Origin: Nothophaeocryptopus gaeumannii | Taxonomy: Eukaryota; Ascomycota; Dothideomycetes; Mycosphaerellales; Mycosphaerellaceae | NCBI GenBank assembly: GCA_031771865.1 | Contig: JASISA010000041.1 | Location: 806,001 to 870,000, forward strand | Direction: 5' to 3' | DNA length: 64,000 nt | Shown here: piece after piece, positions 1 through 9,869 of the stretch | Layout: every line of letters starts with the position of its first letter | How positions within the stretch are numbered: position 1 is the stretch's first letter | Notes under the pieces: model-generated | The model's database searches: none | The model's input: the letters and a program-made list of their open reading frames with translations, nothing else | What the model was told of the DNA's origin: nothing | Made by a program: the position numbers and the translations under genes

Positions 1-26
1 ATCAGCAAACGGAAACAGTCAGCAAC

Positions 27-550
27 ATGTCCGCCAAGAAGCCCATCCTCACCGAAAAGGCACCCAAGCCGCTGCCTGGTATCTACAGCCAGGCCATCGT
101 TGCCAATGGAACGGTGTATTGTTCTGGACAAGTTGGTCTTGATCCGGCAACAGGCAAAATAGTCGAAGGTTCCATTCAGGACAGAACCGTACGCACCCTC
201 CTCATTCCTGTTTCAAAAAGTTCCACCGCCGTCTTTGCTGACCGAGTATCTCCCCACAGCACCAAGTCATCAAGAACCTCACGGCCGTCCTCGAAGCCGC
301 CGGCACTTCCGTGGACAACGTGGTGAAGGTCAATGTCTTCATTGACGACATGGCCAACTTTGCGACGATGAATGAGGTTTATGTGAAGTACTGGGGAGAG
401 ACGATGCCCTGCCGGACTTGTGTCGCCGTTAAGCAGTTGCCCATGGGGACTGGTGAGTTTTTGACTGAAGATGACCATGATGGTCATTTGAGACGCTGAT
501 TTGCCTTCGCTGCAGACGTCGAGATTGAGTGCATCGCTGTGCTGCCGTAA
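27..550 (+). CDS. RidA/YjgF/YER057c-family enamine/imine deaminase
   Basis: Small deaminase that hydrolyses reactive enamine/imine intermediates released by PLP enzymes; in fungi it acts in cytosol or mitochondria (Hmf1/Mmf1 relatives). Three exons: 27-188, 260-452 and 516-550, joining to 390 nt, i.e. 129 residues, which is the usual family length. Introns begin GTACGC and GTGAGT and end CACAG and TGCAG. Diagnostic stretches are YSQAI and YCSGQVGLDP near the N terminus, a VDNVVKVNVFIDDM segment, and the C-terminal CRTCVAVKQLP with the conserved substrate-binding Arg, ending in VEIECIAVLP. The start is the first ATG in frame with the family N terminus. No obvious presequence is seen, so a cytosolic form is more likely (inference). 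The exon structure is read directly; the function comes from the family. Confidence 0.93.
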
Positions 551-815
551 GTGAGTGAACTCTGGGCGCGAAACTCCGATGAGGATTGAGCTGACAAGGA
601 TGTAGAATTGGGAGCTCGAAACTATAGACGGAGCTCAAAATGAGGTTTCAAATATGTAGATGAGCTGAAAACAAGTATGCACGAAATGCTGCTTAAATGC
701 AAAAAGCCCGTCCGTCTCCCGTCAAATAGTCGTTATGTCCAAGAGTCTAATCGTAACCCATGTTCACAATATGCAAAGAAGTCCTAAACGCAAATCTCGA
801 CCTATAAACGCCTCG

Positions 816-3800
816 CTAACGATCAAATGCCGGCGTCGCAGGACTCTGCGCCGGAGATTTATAGTAAATCAGTCCACTCGATAAATGTCTCGATCTCGAT
901 CGTTTCGGCTGCTTCTCGCTGTGTGCCGCCCCAGATGAAGGCGCTTTCGGTGGTGTAGATGTCTTCGCACTAGATGGCGTAGCAAATTTCCCGCCAGCTG
1001 ATGAGCTCGGTCGACGACCAGTAGAGGAGCCCGGCCGGCCAGCTGCCGAAGGCGGTCTGTGTAATCTATTTCCACCGTCATGAGAAATTATATTCTTTAT
1101 GCGGCGGAAGAAACTTGGTTTGTGGTCGTGAAGTGACTGCGTCTCAGCTTTGGGGTCTCGTGCCTTAGGTCCTGGAGGCTTGGCAGATTCTGCCTTTCGT
1201 GGCCGTTTCTGCTTCCCGTGTTCGAATGCTGTCGGATCTATGCCGAGATTTACACTTGACCCCGGGGCAGTACCTGCTCTTGACTTCGTTCTCCCTCTCG
1301 TGGGAGCTGGAGGCATATTGGGCTCGGGTGACTGGTCATTGAACGTTTGTGCGGACGGAGGAGGCTCTGAGACCACGCGCTGTGAAGGCTGGACAAAGTC
1401 CGCGGCGTTCTTGGTCCGCAACAACGATCGCTGGGCCACTGGAGGATGTTTGCCTGATGAGCCACGACGCTGTTGCTGCTGTTTGAAGGGTTGCGATGTG
1501 GCCTCTGGACTGTCCCTGCTACCCACGTAGAATGGCCGAGCCCCTATTGACTGCGAAGACGTCGGCCGTGGAGGAGTTCGGGGCATCGACGGCATTGGCG
1601 CTCGAGGTGTCTCACTGAACGGCTGCGATGGCATTGGCGGCCGAGGACTTGGAGGCTCTCGTCTGGGTGGCGATTGTTCTCGACCCTGCGAAGGTGCCCG
1701 TGGAATAGAGCGGGAGTCCCGCGGATTGCTAGTGCGCGTGCGGATCCTGGGCCTCGCGCGAGCCTCAGAGTCAGGTGGGCTCACAGCTTCAGGCTGAGTA
1801 TCTTCAATAGCTTGCCGTCTGGCTGGTGTTGAGGCCGCAGGGCTGACACTTGGCCGAACAGCCTGCGTGTTTTCTCGTGAGGTTTCCTTCTCTGCAACAA
1901 GCTTCTTCGACGTATTCGCGATCTCGCCGTATTCATCTTCGAATTTGAATGGGTCAACAGAGAGATCACCTTCCAGTCTTGACCTGTTGCTCAGTAACTC
2001 GGCAATCTTCCGATCATAGTCTTTGGTGATAGACTGGAACTCCTCGGCATGCCTCAAGGCAATCTGGGATTTGCGCTTAGCAATGCGCGAGTTGTATTCA
2101 GTGACCAGCTTCTCTTCTGCAGTGCGAAGTTCTTTGGCCTGGTTGACAGGCAGAGTGGACAGAAGGGCACTTTCAGAGGAGTGGCCGTCAAAATCGCCGC
2201 TATACTTGGCCACCAATCTCTTCCGTTCTTTTGCAAAGGCGGCATGCTGTTTCGAAGTGACCATCTTCTCTATTCGTGTTCGATCACTGGCAAGGGACTC
2301 AATGCGCGCATTGTAGTCCGCAGCAAGCTGGTCTTTGGCCATCTGCAACGCACCAACATGCTCCTGAATCTTTTGCGCAAAGAGTGTCTCGTTCGCACTA
2401 ATGACGCTTCCAAGTTCAGAGAGCTCAGCCTGAGCGTTGTCCAAGTAGTCCTCGAAAGATCTCGTGTTCCAAGCCCGCTCAATCTCACTCCTGGCGGACA
2501 TGTTTCCAGGACTGATTGGGGTTATAGGCCGTTGGCCAGGAGTGACAGGGCGATGGCTCATGCTGCGGCGGCCAGCCTTGATTTGTCGGAACGACGCCAA
2601 GTCGTTCTTCGGCTCAGAGATGAACGGCTCGGTCTGTACAAATGCATCACTTCTGCTTCGAGCAGGCTCTCTTGGTCGGGACCGCTGCTCGAGCAACATC
2701 TCAAGCTCCTTGACGAGGAACTCATTTTGCCTTGCGACTTCGGTCTTTTCGTCAACCCTCTTTTGCATCAATAGTCGCATAGCTGACCTCTCGTCTTCCA
2801 AAGCAGAGATCTGGATCTGCAGATCTGCGACTTCTTTCGTAATGGAGACTGAGGTCTTTGGTGTGTTTCGGACACCGGAATACTTGCTTTGTAGCTCACG
2901 CAGTGAAGCTTGCACTTGCTCGAGCTGCGATGTCAGATCATCTTTTTCCCGCGTGAGAGCAGCGACTTGATCTTCAGTGTCTGCTTGCACATCCGCCACT
3001 CGTTTGTCGGCCCGGGACACTTGATGTCGCAAAGTCGACAGTGAACGTTCAGCTTCTGCTTGACCAGTGAGGGAAGCATCAAGCCTGGTCTTGACTGCTG
3101 CCAACTCGGCTTCGAATGCTTCTTGCCTGGTAGCCAATTCTGCGGACTTTTCACTCCCTAGACGAGTTTCAAGCTCCACCAACTTGGACTGATACTCGAT
3201 CTCAAGTCGCATCAGCTCGCCTTTCTGGGCTTCAGAAGCACCTAAACGAGCCTTTCCCATCGCTTTCTGATGAGTGGCCTCTTGCGCCGCAAGCCTTTCT
3301 TCTGCTGCACGTCTTGCATCTGCCAGAGACGATTCAATCTCCTGGCGATGAGTCTGCTCAAGCTCAGTGAGCTGGGCTGCCGAATGCTTCTGAGCGTTCA
3401 GTCGGACTTGAGCAATCGCGTCCTGATGGCGTCTCTTGAGATTACGAACCTCAGCTTCGCCACTTTGTCTGGCTTTCTCCACAGCCGCATCGAGGGCGGC
3501 GTTGTGTTGTTGCTCTGCATAAGCAGATCGCTCTTTGGCTTCTTTCTGAGCATCGTCCGCCGCCTTTGACAGGGTTGCGACGTGGTCCTCCTCCAGACTC
3601 TTCAACTTCGCAAGAGACTTCGAGTCACTGGTGGCCATAGCTTCAGACAGTGTACGCGCATGCTGGTCTCTAATTTCTGTCATCTTGGCGGTCCAGGCAG
3701 CGTTGTGGTCCTCAAGAGCTTGGTCATGGCTCAATTTCGCTGCTGCCAATTGGCTCTGCAGAGATACCTGAAGCTCATCGACGGCTGTGCGATGGATAAT

Positions 3801-6800
3801 TCGTTCCGTCTCGAGTTCATTTCCAAGCCCCTGTCTGATGCTCACAACAGCGTACTCATGATCTTTTCGAGACTTCTCCAGCTCAGCCTGGACTTCTGAG
3901 AGGGATTTTTCGTGTCTGGACTGCATGTCCGCAGCCTTGATACTGGCATTCGCCTCAGCCTCAGAGAGGCGAGTTTCGAGAATCTCTTGATGGGCAACTT
4001 GCATGTTGTCCAGCTCGCGTTTCATGGACGTCATCCGCTCCTTATGGGTATCGAGTGCTTTCTGCAAAGCATCGCCTCCTTCTGCCTTTGCAGACTCTAT
4101 CGCTGTTGCGTGTTCCTGACGCATACTTTGCAGCTCTGCAGCCGCAGCACTTCGACTTGACTCGAACTCCTCGTCCTGCTTGCCCTTCTGATCAGCGAAG
4201 CTCTTTCGCAGATCCTCCAGACGCTGCTCATGCTCCGAGGATGCAGCCGCCAGTCTTGCATCATGGTCCGCTCGTAGCTTCCGAACCGTTTGCCTGTGGC
4301 CAGACTCCGCATTTTCGAGTGCAAGGGCATGCTCACCGCGGGCTCTCTTAAGTTCAGCAGTGCTAGATTCTCGAAGAGACGCAATCTTCGCCTCATGCTT
4401 CTGCCGTCTATCTTCATCCGCCTTGTTGCTTTCCTGTCGAAGTTCATCCAGCTGTTGCTCATGCAAGGCGCTCTGCTTCGCAAGGGTGTCATCGTGCTCC
4501 CGCTGTCGATGCGTGGTAGAAGTGCTGGCTTCCGTACGAGCGGCGTTCAATTGCTGTGTGTGCTCATCTTTGAGAAGGGCGATCTGGGCCTCATGGTCCA
4601 GATTGATTTCGTGGAGTTGGGCGTCTTTGGCCGCGACCGTCGCCGCACGCTCAGCAACTTCGGCATCCAGCTTCGCCTGGACGACCTGGATCCCTGCCGT
4701 GTGTTTAGCTTGCGAGTCCTCAATTTGGGCAGTATGGCCAGATTCGATTGCGCTCACTCGTGACACGGCGTTGTCAATCTCTTTCCGAAGATTCTCAGAT
4801 TCCACACGATTCCTGGAATGAAGATCGTCGCTTTCAGCCTTGTGCTTCATATCAGCTTGCTTCAGCTCATTGGCGTGAACCTCACGCAAGGGCTGCATTG
4901 CGCGTTCGTGATCTGCTTCCCTTGTGGTCGCCTCGGACTTGATGTTGTCCAATTCCTTGCGAATCACCCCCAGGAATTCCTCATGCTTCGATCGAGCTTG
5001 CTTCATCTCTTTGGCATGTGCGTCACGAAGCTGTTGCGCAGCTTGCTCGTGGCTCGTTTGCTTCGCGGCCAAATCGCGCTGGGCATCTTCGATCTCCTTG
5101 CGAGCGGCCGTCAACGCCTCCTCACTCTTGGCTTGAGTCTGTCTCAATTCTTTGGCGTGAGCATCGCGGAGCTGGCCCGTGGCCGCTTCGTGTCCAGCGC
5201 CTGCTGCGATCATCTCCGACTTCAGGCTGTCAAGGTGCTTGCGAACGTCTGCAATTTCGCCATCGTGATCAGCTTTCAACTTCGCGACACGGGCATCGTG
5301 ATCCGCCTTCAGCTTCTCAAGGGCCTGCTCGTGCTCTAACTTGGCAGTCTTGCTGGCGCTCTGGGAATCCGTTGCCGACTGCTCCCGCGCCTTCGCCAAT
5401 TCGGTTTGATGGGTGTCACGAAGGTCAGAAAGGGCGGTGTCACGAGCGGCACGGAGCTGCGCTAGCTCATTGCGATGGCGCTCCTGCATCTCAGTCGTCT
5501 TCCGAGAAGCTTGATCGACGGCCTGCTGGCGCTCTGCTTCCACAGCGGAGTGTTCATCAGCGGCTTGCTTTTTGGCCTGCTCTAGATCCTCCTTCGCTTT
5601 CGTAAGACTGGCTTGCAGCTCTGCTACTGTTGACTCATGCCCAGATTGCAGTTCTTTGACCGCAGTCTCGTGTGCTGCGCTGCTATTAGCAGATGCCTTG
5701 CCCGAGTCCTCGAGCTTGAGTCTCGTATTGTCCAACTCATTCCGCAAAGATTGCAGAGCAGATTCGTGCTGAGATGTGAGATCTGCAATCCTCGCCTCGT
5801 GTGCTCCAACAGCCATGTCAGCCTCCTTCTTAGCTTTCTCCATACCAGCATTCAGCTTTTCGCTGTGATCTGCCTCCAGTTGCGAGACCTTCTCATCGTT
5901 TCGAGCTTGGACGGTAGTCAGACTGTCACTGTGTGATTGCTTGAGCGCTCGAATCTCCTCTTGCGCGTCGGTCAAGGCTTTGTCGCTGCTCTGACTTGTC
6001 TCTCTCGATGCTGCTTCGTGCTCGCCTCGCAATGCTGTAACATTCTCGGCATGCTCGTTGCGTAGCTGAGCGATAGCACCCGCGTGACTGGCCTGCGTCT
6101 CCCGCGTGCTACGTTCATGCTCGTCTTTCAACTTGGCCATCTCAGATGCGTGCTTGTAGGAAAGCTGTGAAAGCTGATCCTCCTGTTGGCTCTTAGTGTG
6201 CTCAGATGCAGTAGCGTGAGACTCCTCGAGTGATCGGTATTGGTCCCCTGCAGCAGCAACAGCTTTCTCGTGGACCTTTGTCATCTCATCCACAATCTGC
6301 TGGTGTTCAGCCTTCATGATTGCCAGCTCAGAGTCATGACTAGAGCGCAGCTCGGCAATATGCTTCTCGATGTTTGATCTTGAGGCGTCTTTTTCAGACG
6401 TGTGGCGGCTGGTAATGTCCAAAATCGCACTCTCATGCTCTCGCTGAGTCTTCGTGAGATTCTCCGAGTACTCGTCTTGCAGACTCTTCAGCTGCGACCG
6501 GAGACGCTCGTACTCGGCTTCATGCTCTTGCTGCATCTGGAATTGCTTCACATTCGTGTCCTGGCCCAGCGCCTCTAAAGCCGCCTGGTGATTCTGGTCG
6601 GCATCTGATTTGACCTTCTGTATGGCAGCCTCGTGTTGGGACGCCAAAGCGTCCGTGTCCTCGGAATGCTTTTTCTTCAGCTCTTGAAGATGTGTCTCGT
6701 GTTGCTGCCTAACTTCGTCAGTTTCGTCCCGCAGCTGTCGAACATTATCTTCATGGCTGCTTGTGAGCGATGTAGTCTCCCTGGCATGTGAGGTTTTGAG

Positions 6801-9800
6801 TTCTTCACTCTGCTTCCTGGCTTCTTCAAGCTCGCGTTCCAGCTGCTGAACCTTGTCACCGTGGCTACTTGTTAGACGCTCAGCCTCCTGAGCATGGTTG
6901 TCTTTCAGCTCTTGAAGGTGCTGCTCACTGTGCTGTCTGGCCTCATCGAACTCACGCTGCAGCTTTTGCACCTGCTCACCATGACCGCTTGTAGTCTGCT
7001 CAACCTGCTTAGTATGTGTGTCCTTGAGCTGTTGCACAAATTGGCCCCATTGAGTGTTCGCGTTTTGAATCGCCTTCTGGTGCTGATTCTTGAGATCAGC
7101 AACAACCTTGGCATGATTCTGGTCCATGGTCTCGGTGCATGATTCCGCCTCTCCACACAGGCGATCCACCTCTTCGGTGTGTGACGACTTCAATTCCTGC
7201 ACTTCCTGAGCATGCTTGTTGTTGAGCTCGTCCACTGTTGAGGTCAAAGACAGTTCTTTCTCTCTGTGCGCAGACTTCAATTCTTCAACATCCTGAGCAT
7301 AAGTACCACGAAGCTCCTCGAGAGCCGAGGCATGAGAGCGCTCTCTCTCGTCGCGCGCCGAGTTCAGCTTATCAACCTGCTGGGCATGGGTGCTGCGAAG
7401 CTCATGCAAAGCAGAAGCGTGGGATTTCTCATGCTCCTGATGTGATGACTTCAACTCATCAACTTCTTGAGCATGCTTCGCATTAAGTTCCTGCAGGCTG
7501 AAGTCATGACTGCCGCGAAGATCTTCGAAAGCGGAAGCATGGAGCTTCTCCCGCTCCTGGTTGGACGATTTCAACACATCCACCTCCTGGGCGTGCTTCG
7601 CGTGAAGCTCGTCCAGGCTGGAAGCATGAGACTCCTCCTGCTCCTGCTTCGATGCCTTCACTTCTTCAACGTCTTGAGCATGCTTCGCATTAAGGTCCTC
7701 CAAGCTAGAAGCATAAGAACGCTCCTTCTCTTGGAGCGCCGACGTCGAATCCGCAATCTGCTGCCGAAGCTTGACATTGAGCTCTTCGACAGCCGAACCA
7801 TGAGCCTGCTCTCGTTCTTGCAATGAGTTCCGTAGTGTTTCGAGCTCCTGTGTCGACTTCGCCGCCTGCTGCTCAAAATACACAATTTGAGCATCCGTCC
7901 TTTGCTGAATCTGCGACAGCTCCGCCTGCACTTTACTCAGCACGCCAGTCTTGTCTGCCAGCTCAGAACGAAGGCTCCCTTCATCCTTCTTAGCTGATGA
8001 CTCCAACTCGTTGTACGAAGCACGCGAAACTGAGAGCTGTCTCTCAATGTCCTCAACCTTATACCGATGCTCCTGTTCACTCTTCGCAGACTGATCTCGC
8101 AGAGACTGTGAGACTCTCAACTCCGAGCTCAGCTTCGACTTGGCTTCCTCAAGTTCAGCGTTGGCTTTCGTCTCAGCCTCTTGCAACTTCCGCTTCACAT
8201 CATCCAGCTCGTTGCTTGCAGCTGCAACCTCGTCACGATGACCGGCGTGGGAGGCCTCCATTTCGCGGGAGTGCTGAGCGTCCGCCTCCTCAGCTTGCCG
8301 TCGGGCTTCATCAAGCTCGTTATTGACAGCTCGAAGCTTTGCATCACGCTCAGACCTTACCGTCTCAAGCTCTGAGGCATGCGCCTGTTGGGCGCTGGAT
8401 AGACGGTTCGCATGCTCATTCTGCAGGCGATCGAGCTCAGAAAAGTGTTGCTTGTTCAAGGTTGCAAGTTCGCTGCGGTAATCAACCCCTGCCTGGTGAA
8501 CCGCTTTGCCACGCGCGACATTCGTTTCATCGATGGCGACTTTGTGCTTTCTCTCCAGATCAGCAATTGCTCGTTCGTGCTCTTGCTTGGAATCTTCAAT
8601 CTCCTGCTTGTGAGATTTCTCCGCCCGCTCTTGCTCGTAAAGTGTTTTGCCAAGGTTTGTCTTGTACTTTTCAATCTCTTCTTCGAGTTTCCCTTCCTTG
8701 GCATGCTTCACGTCGTGCACCTTTTGTAGCTCCTGATGCAGCTTCTTGTGCTCATCGCGTTCTTGGGCGATGCCCTGTAATTGCTCTTTGTGAAGATCAA
8801 TCTGCTTGAGGAAGTCTGCTGCCCGCGAATCGTAATCGTTTTGCAATTGCACTTTCGACGCTTCTGTGTCCGATACCTTCTGCTCAAGATTTCGACTTCT
8901 TTGCTGATTCCGTTCGGATTCCACGATGAGGCTGTCGCAGCGCTGTTGGAGTTGTTTGATCTGATCCTGGAGGGCACTCTGACCAGCAGCGTGCGTCTCG
9001 GCCACTTTCTTGTTGTCTTCCTCCAACCTTCTCACACGTTCAACCGTAGCAGCTAAGGATGCATCAGCCTCAGCCTTGAGAGACTCTAACCGGGCTATCC
9101 GCTCTTGGGCAGTCTGATGTGCAACATCCAGTTTTGACTTCTCCGCCCGGAGCTCCTCAGTCTGCTTCCGCTGCTCCTCCAATGCCTTCGCGACTTCAGC
9201 AGCTTTTACGTTCAGCTCTTCGACATTCCTCCTCAGTCCTGACGACGCGATTTCCAGCACCGCCTTCTCCTTCCTCTCCCCTTCTAGTCTCCCCTCTCGC
9301 TCCTTCGCAACCTCCTCCAACGATTCCTTCTCTGCAATCAGGCGATCGACCTTGGCCTCGGCAATCTCCAATAAACTCTCCAATCGTTCTCTCTGAGTCT
9401 TCAATTGCTCTTGAGCCCGATCTAACTCCTCATCCCTCTCGTCAAACACACTCCCAGCCTCACTCTCCTCGCTGCTTTCCAGTCCAGGATCAACCTGACT
9501 GGCCCTCCTCTCCAATTTCGGTATTTCTGCCACAGAAGAGGAAAGAGCATCATTTTGTTCCTTCTTTATCCTCTTCTTCAAATGATCCAATTCATGAAAT
9601 ATAGTCTCGTGCGTCACGACGCCTCCATGTCCTCCACGACCTCCAACGCTTCGATTCCGGAAAATCTGGGCTGTGATACTGCCAGAGGCTTGTTGTGGAG
9701 CTCTTTCGGCGCGAGATATGAGGTTCTTGATATGTTCAATCTCTTGGGAGATACTCCTAGGCCCGCTGTGGGAGGAATCGGGTCGTTCGGTCGATTCGCT

Positions 9801-9869
9801 CCATGCTCGCGACGGTGGGCGCGAGGAGCTTCCGAAGGACGCGCGTGGGGTACTGAAGGAGCTGTTCAT
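816..9869 (-). CDS. Giant (3017 aa) coiled-coil protein with 29-residue repeats
   Basis: One uninterrupted frame of 3017 residues starting at an ATG at 9869. Residues 1-55 are Ser/Pro-rich and disordered. From about 60 to 2410 the chain is almost continuous Glu/Lys/Gln/Ala/His-rich coiled coil. After a short linker (about 2415-2460) comes a second helical stretch (to about 2640), then a Pro/Ser/Arg-rich disordered tail to the end. A block near residues 718-896 consists of 29-residue units beginning S-H-A-S-(A/S)-L-E-x-L and containing H-A-Q-(D/E)-V-x-E-L-K. Near residue 2927 a short basic amphipathic segment (FFRRIKNII) interrupts the tail. It resembles long fungal tethers and spindle/hyphal scaffolds in architecture only; I do not recognise an orthologue. 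A scaffold or tether role is inference. An open frame upstream (9870 to about 10118) has no ATG, so an extra 5' exon cannot be excluded. Confidence 0.85.
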   Translation of the reverse strand: MNSSFSTPRASFGSSSRPPSRAWSESTERPDSSHSGPRSISQEIEHIKNLISRAERAPQQASGSITAQIFRNRSVGGRGGHGGVVTHETIFHELDHLKKRIKKEQNDALSSSVAEIPKLERRASQVDPGLESSEESEAGSVFDERDEELDRAQEQLKTQRERLESLLEIAEAKVDRLIAEKESLEEVAKEREGRLEGERKEKAVLEIASSGLRRNVEELNVKAAEVAKALEEQRKQTEELRAEKSKLDVAHQTAQERIARLESLKAEADASLAATVERVRRLEEDNKKVAETHAAGQSALQDQIKQLQQRCDSLIVESERNQQRSRNLEQKVSDTEASKVQLQNDYDSRAADFLKQIDLHKEQLQGIAQERDEHKKLHQELQKVHDVKHAKEGKLEEEIEKYKTNLGKTLYEQERAEKSHKQEIEDSKQEHERAIADLERKHKVAIDETNVARGKAVHQAGVDYRSELATLNKQHFSELDRLQNEHANRLSSAQQAHASELETVRSERDAKLRAVNNELDEARRQAEEADAQHSREMEASHAGHRDEVAAASNELDDVKRKLQEAETKANAELEEAKSKLSSELRVSQSLRDQSAKSEQEHRYKVEDIERQLSVSRASYNELESSAKKDEGSLRSELADKTGVLSKVQAELSQIQQRTDAQIVYFEQQAAKSTQELETLRNSLQEREQAHGSAVEELNVKLRQQIADSTSALQEKERSYASSLEDLNAKHAQDVEEVKASKQEQEESHASSLDELHAKHAQEVDVLKSSNQEREKLHASAFEDLRGSHDFSLQELNAKHAQEVDELKSSHQEHEKSHASALHELRSTHAQQVDKLNSARDERERSHASALEELRGTYAQDVEELKSAHREKELSLTSTVDELNNKHAQEVQELKSSHTEEVDRLCGEAESCTETMDQNHAKVVADLKNQHQKAIQNANTQWGQFVQQLKDTHTKQVEQTTSGHGEQVQKLQREFDEARQHSEQHLQELKDNHAQEAERLTSSHGDKVQQLERELEEARKQSEELKTSHARETTSLTSSHEDNVRQLRDETDEVRQQHETHLQELKKKHSEDTDALASQHEAAIQKVKSDADQNHQAALEALGQDTNVKQFQMQQEHEAEYERLRSQLKSLQDEYSENLTKTQREHESAILDITSRHTSEKDASRSNIEKHIAELRSSHDSELAIMKAEHQQIVDEMTKVHEKAVAAAGDQYRSLEESHATASEHTKSQQEDQLSQLSYKHASEMAKLKDEHERSTRETQASHAGAIAQLRNEHAENVTALRGEHEAASRETSQSSDKALTDAQEEIRALKQSHSDSLTTVQARNDEKVSQLEADHSEKLNAGMEKAKKEADMAVGAHEARIADLTSQHESALQSLRNELDNTRLKLEDSGKASANSSAAHETAVKELQSGHESTVAELQASLTKAKEDLEQAKKQAADEHSAVEAERQQAVDQASRKTTEMQERHRNELAQLRAARDTALSDLRDTHQTELAKAREQSATDSQSASKTAKLEHEQALEKLKADHDARVAKLKADHDGEIADVRKHLDSLKSEMIAAGAGHEAATGQLRDAHAKELRQTQAKSEEALTAARKEIEDAQRDLAAKQTSHEQAAQQLRDAHAKEMKQARSKHEEFLGVIRKELDNIKSEATTREADHERAMQPLREVHANELKQADMKHKAESDDLHSRNRVESENLRKEIDNAVSRVSAIESGHTAQIEDSQAKHTAGIQVVQAKLDAEVAERAATVAAKDAQLHEINLDHEAQIALLKDEHTQQLNAARTEASTSTTHRQREHDDTLAKQSALHEQQLDELRQESNKADEDRRQKHEAKIASLRESSTAELKRARGEHALALENAESGHRQTVRKLRADHDARLAAASSEHEQRLEDLRKSFADQKGKQDEEFESSRSAAAAELQSMRQEHATAIESAKAEGGDALQKALDTHKERMTSMKRELDNMQVAHQEILETRLSEAEANASIKAADMQSRHEKSLSEVQAELEKSRKDHEYAVVSIRQGLGNELETERIIHRTAVDELQVSLQSQLAAAKLSHDQALEDHNAAWTAKMTEIRDQHARTLSEAMATSDSKSLAKLKSLEEDHVATLSKAADDAQKEAKERSAYAEQQHNAALDAAVEKARQSGEAEVRNLKRRHQDAIAQVRLNAQKHSAAQLTELEQTHRQEIESSLADARRAAEERLAAQEATHQKAMGKARLGASEAQKGELMRLEIEYQSKLVELETRLGSEKSAELATRQEAFEAELAAVKTRLDASLTGQAEAERSLSTLRHQVSRADKRVADVQADTEDQVAALTREKDDLTSQLEQVQASLRELQSKYSGVRNTPKTSVSITKEVADLQIQISALEDERSAMRLLMQKRVDEKTEVARQNEFLVKELEMLLEQRSRPREPARSRSDAFVQTEPFISEPKNDLASFRQIKAGRRSMSHRPVTPGQRPITPISPGNMSARSEIERAWNTRSFEDYLDNAQAELSELGSVISANETLFAQKIQEHVGALQMAKDQLAADYNARIESLASDRTRIEKMVTSKQHAAFAKERKRLVAKYSGDFDGHSSESALLSTLPVNQAKELRTAEEKLVTEYNSRIAKRKSQIALRHAEEFQSITKDYDRKIAELLSNRSRLEGDLSVDPFKFEDEYGEIANTSKKLVAEKETSRENTQAVRPSVSPAASTPARRQAIEDTQPEAVSPPDSEARARPRIRTRTSNPRDSRSIPRAPSQGREQSPPRREPPSPRPPMPSQPFSETPRAPMPSMPRTPPRPTSSQSIGARPFYVGSRDSPEATSQPFKQQQQRRGSSGKHPPVAQRSLLRTKNAADFVQPSQRVVSEPPPSAQTFNDQSPEPNMPPAPTRGRTKSRAGTAPGSSVNLGIDPTAFEHGKQKRPRKAESAKPPGPKARDPKAETQSLHDHKPSFFRRIKNIISHDGGNRLHRPPSAAGRPGSSTGRRPSSSAGGKFATPSSAKTSTPPKAPSSGAAHSEKQPKRSRSRHLSSGLIYYKSPAQSPATPAFDR
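7180..7718 (-). repeat. Degenerate 87-bp (29-residue) tandem repeats inside the giant coiled-coil gene
   Basis: About six units, roughly residues 718 to 896 of the encoded protein. Four units are exactly 29 residues; one is 40, i.e. 29 plus an extra 11. His residues recur at 11, 7 and 11 residue steps, so each unit is hendecad + heptad + hendecad. The units have diverged at DNA level but keep the S-H-A-S and K-H-A-Q-E-V landmarks. Confidence 0.8.

Noticed and set aside
2023..9604. Many plus-strand frames of 60-240 codons antisense to the giant coiled-coil gene
   Set aside because: They are shadows of the repetitive minus-strand coding sequence with Leu/Ser-biased composition and no domains.
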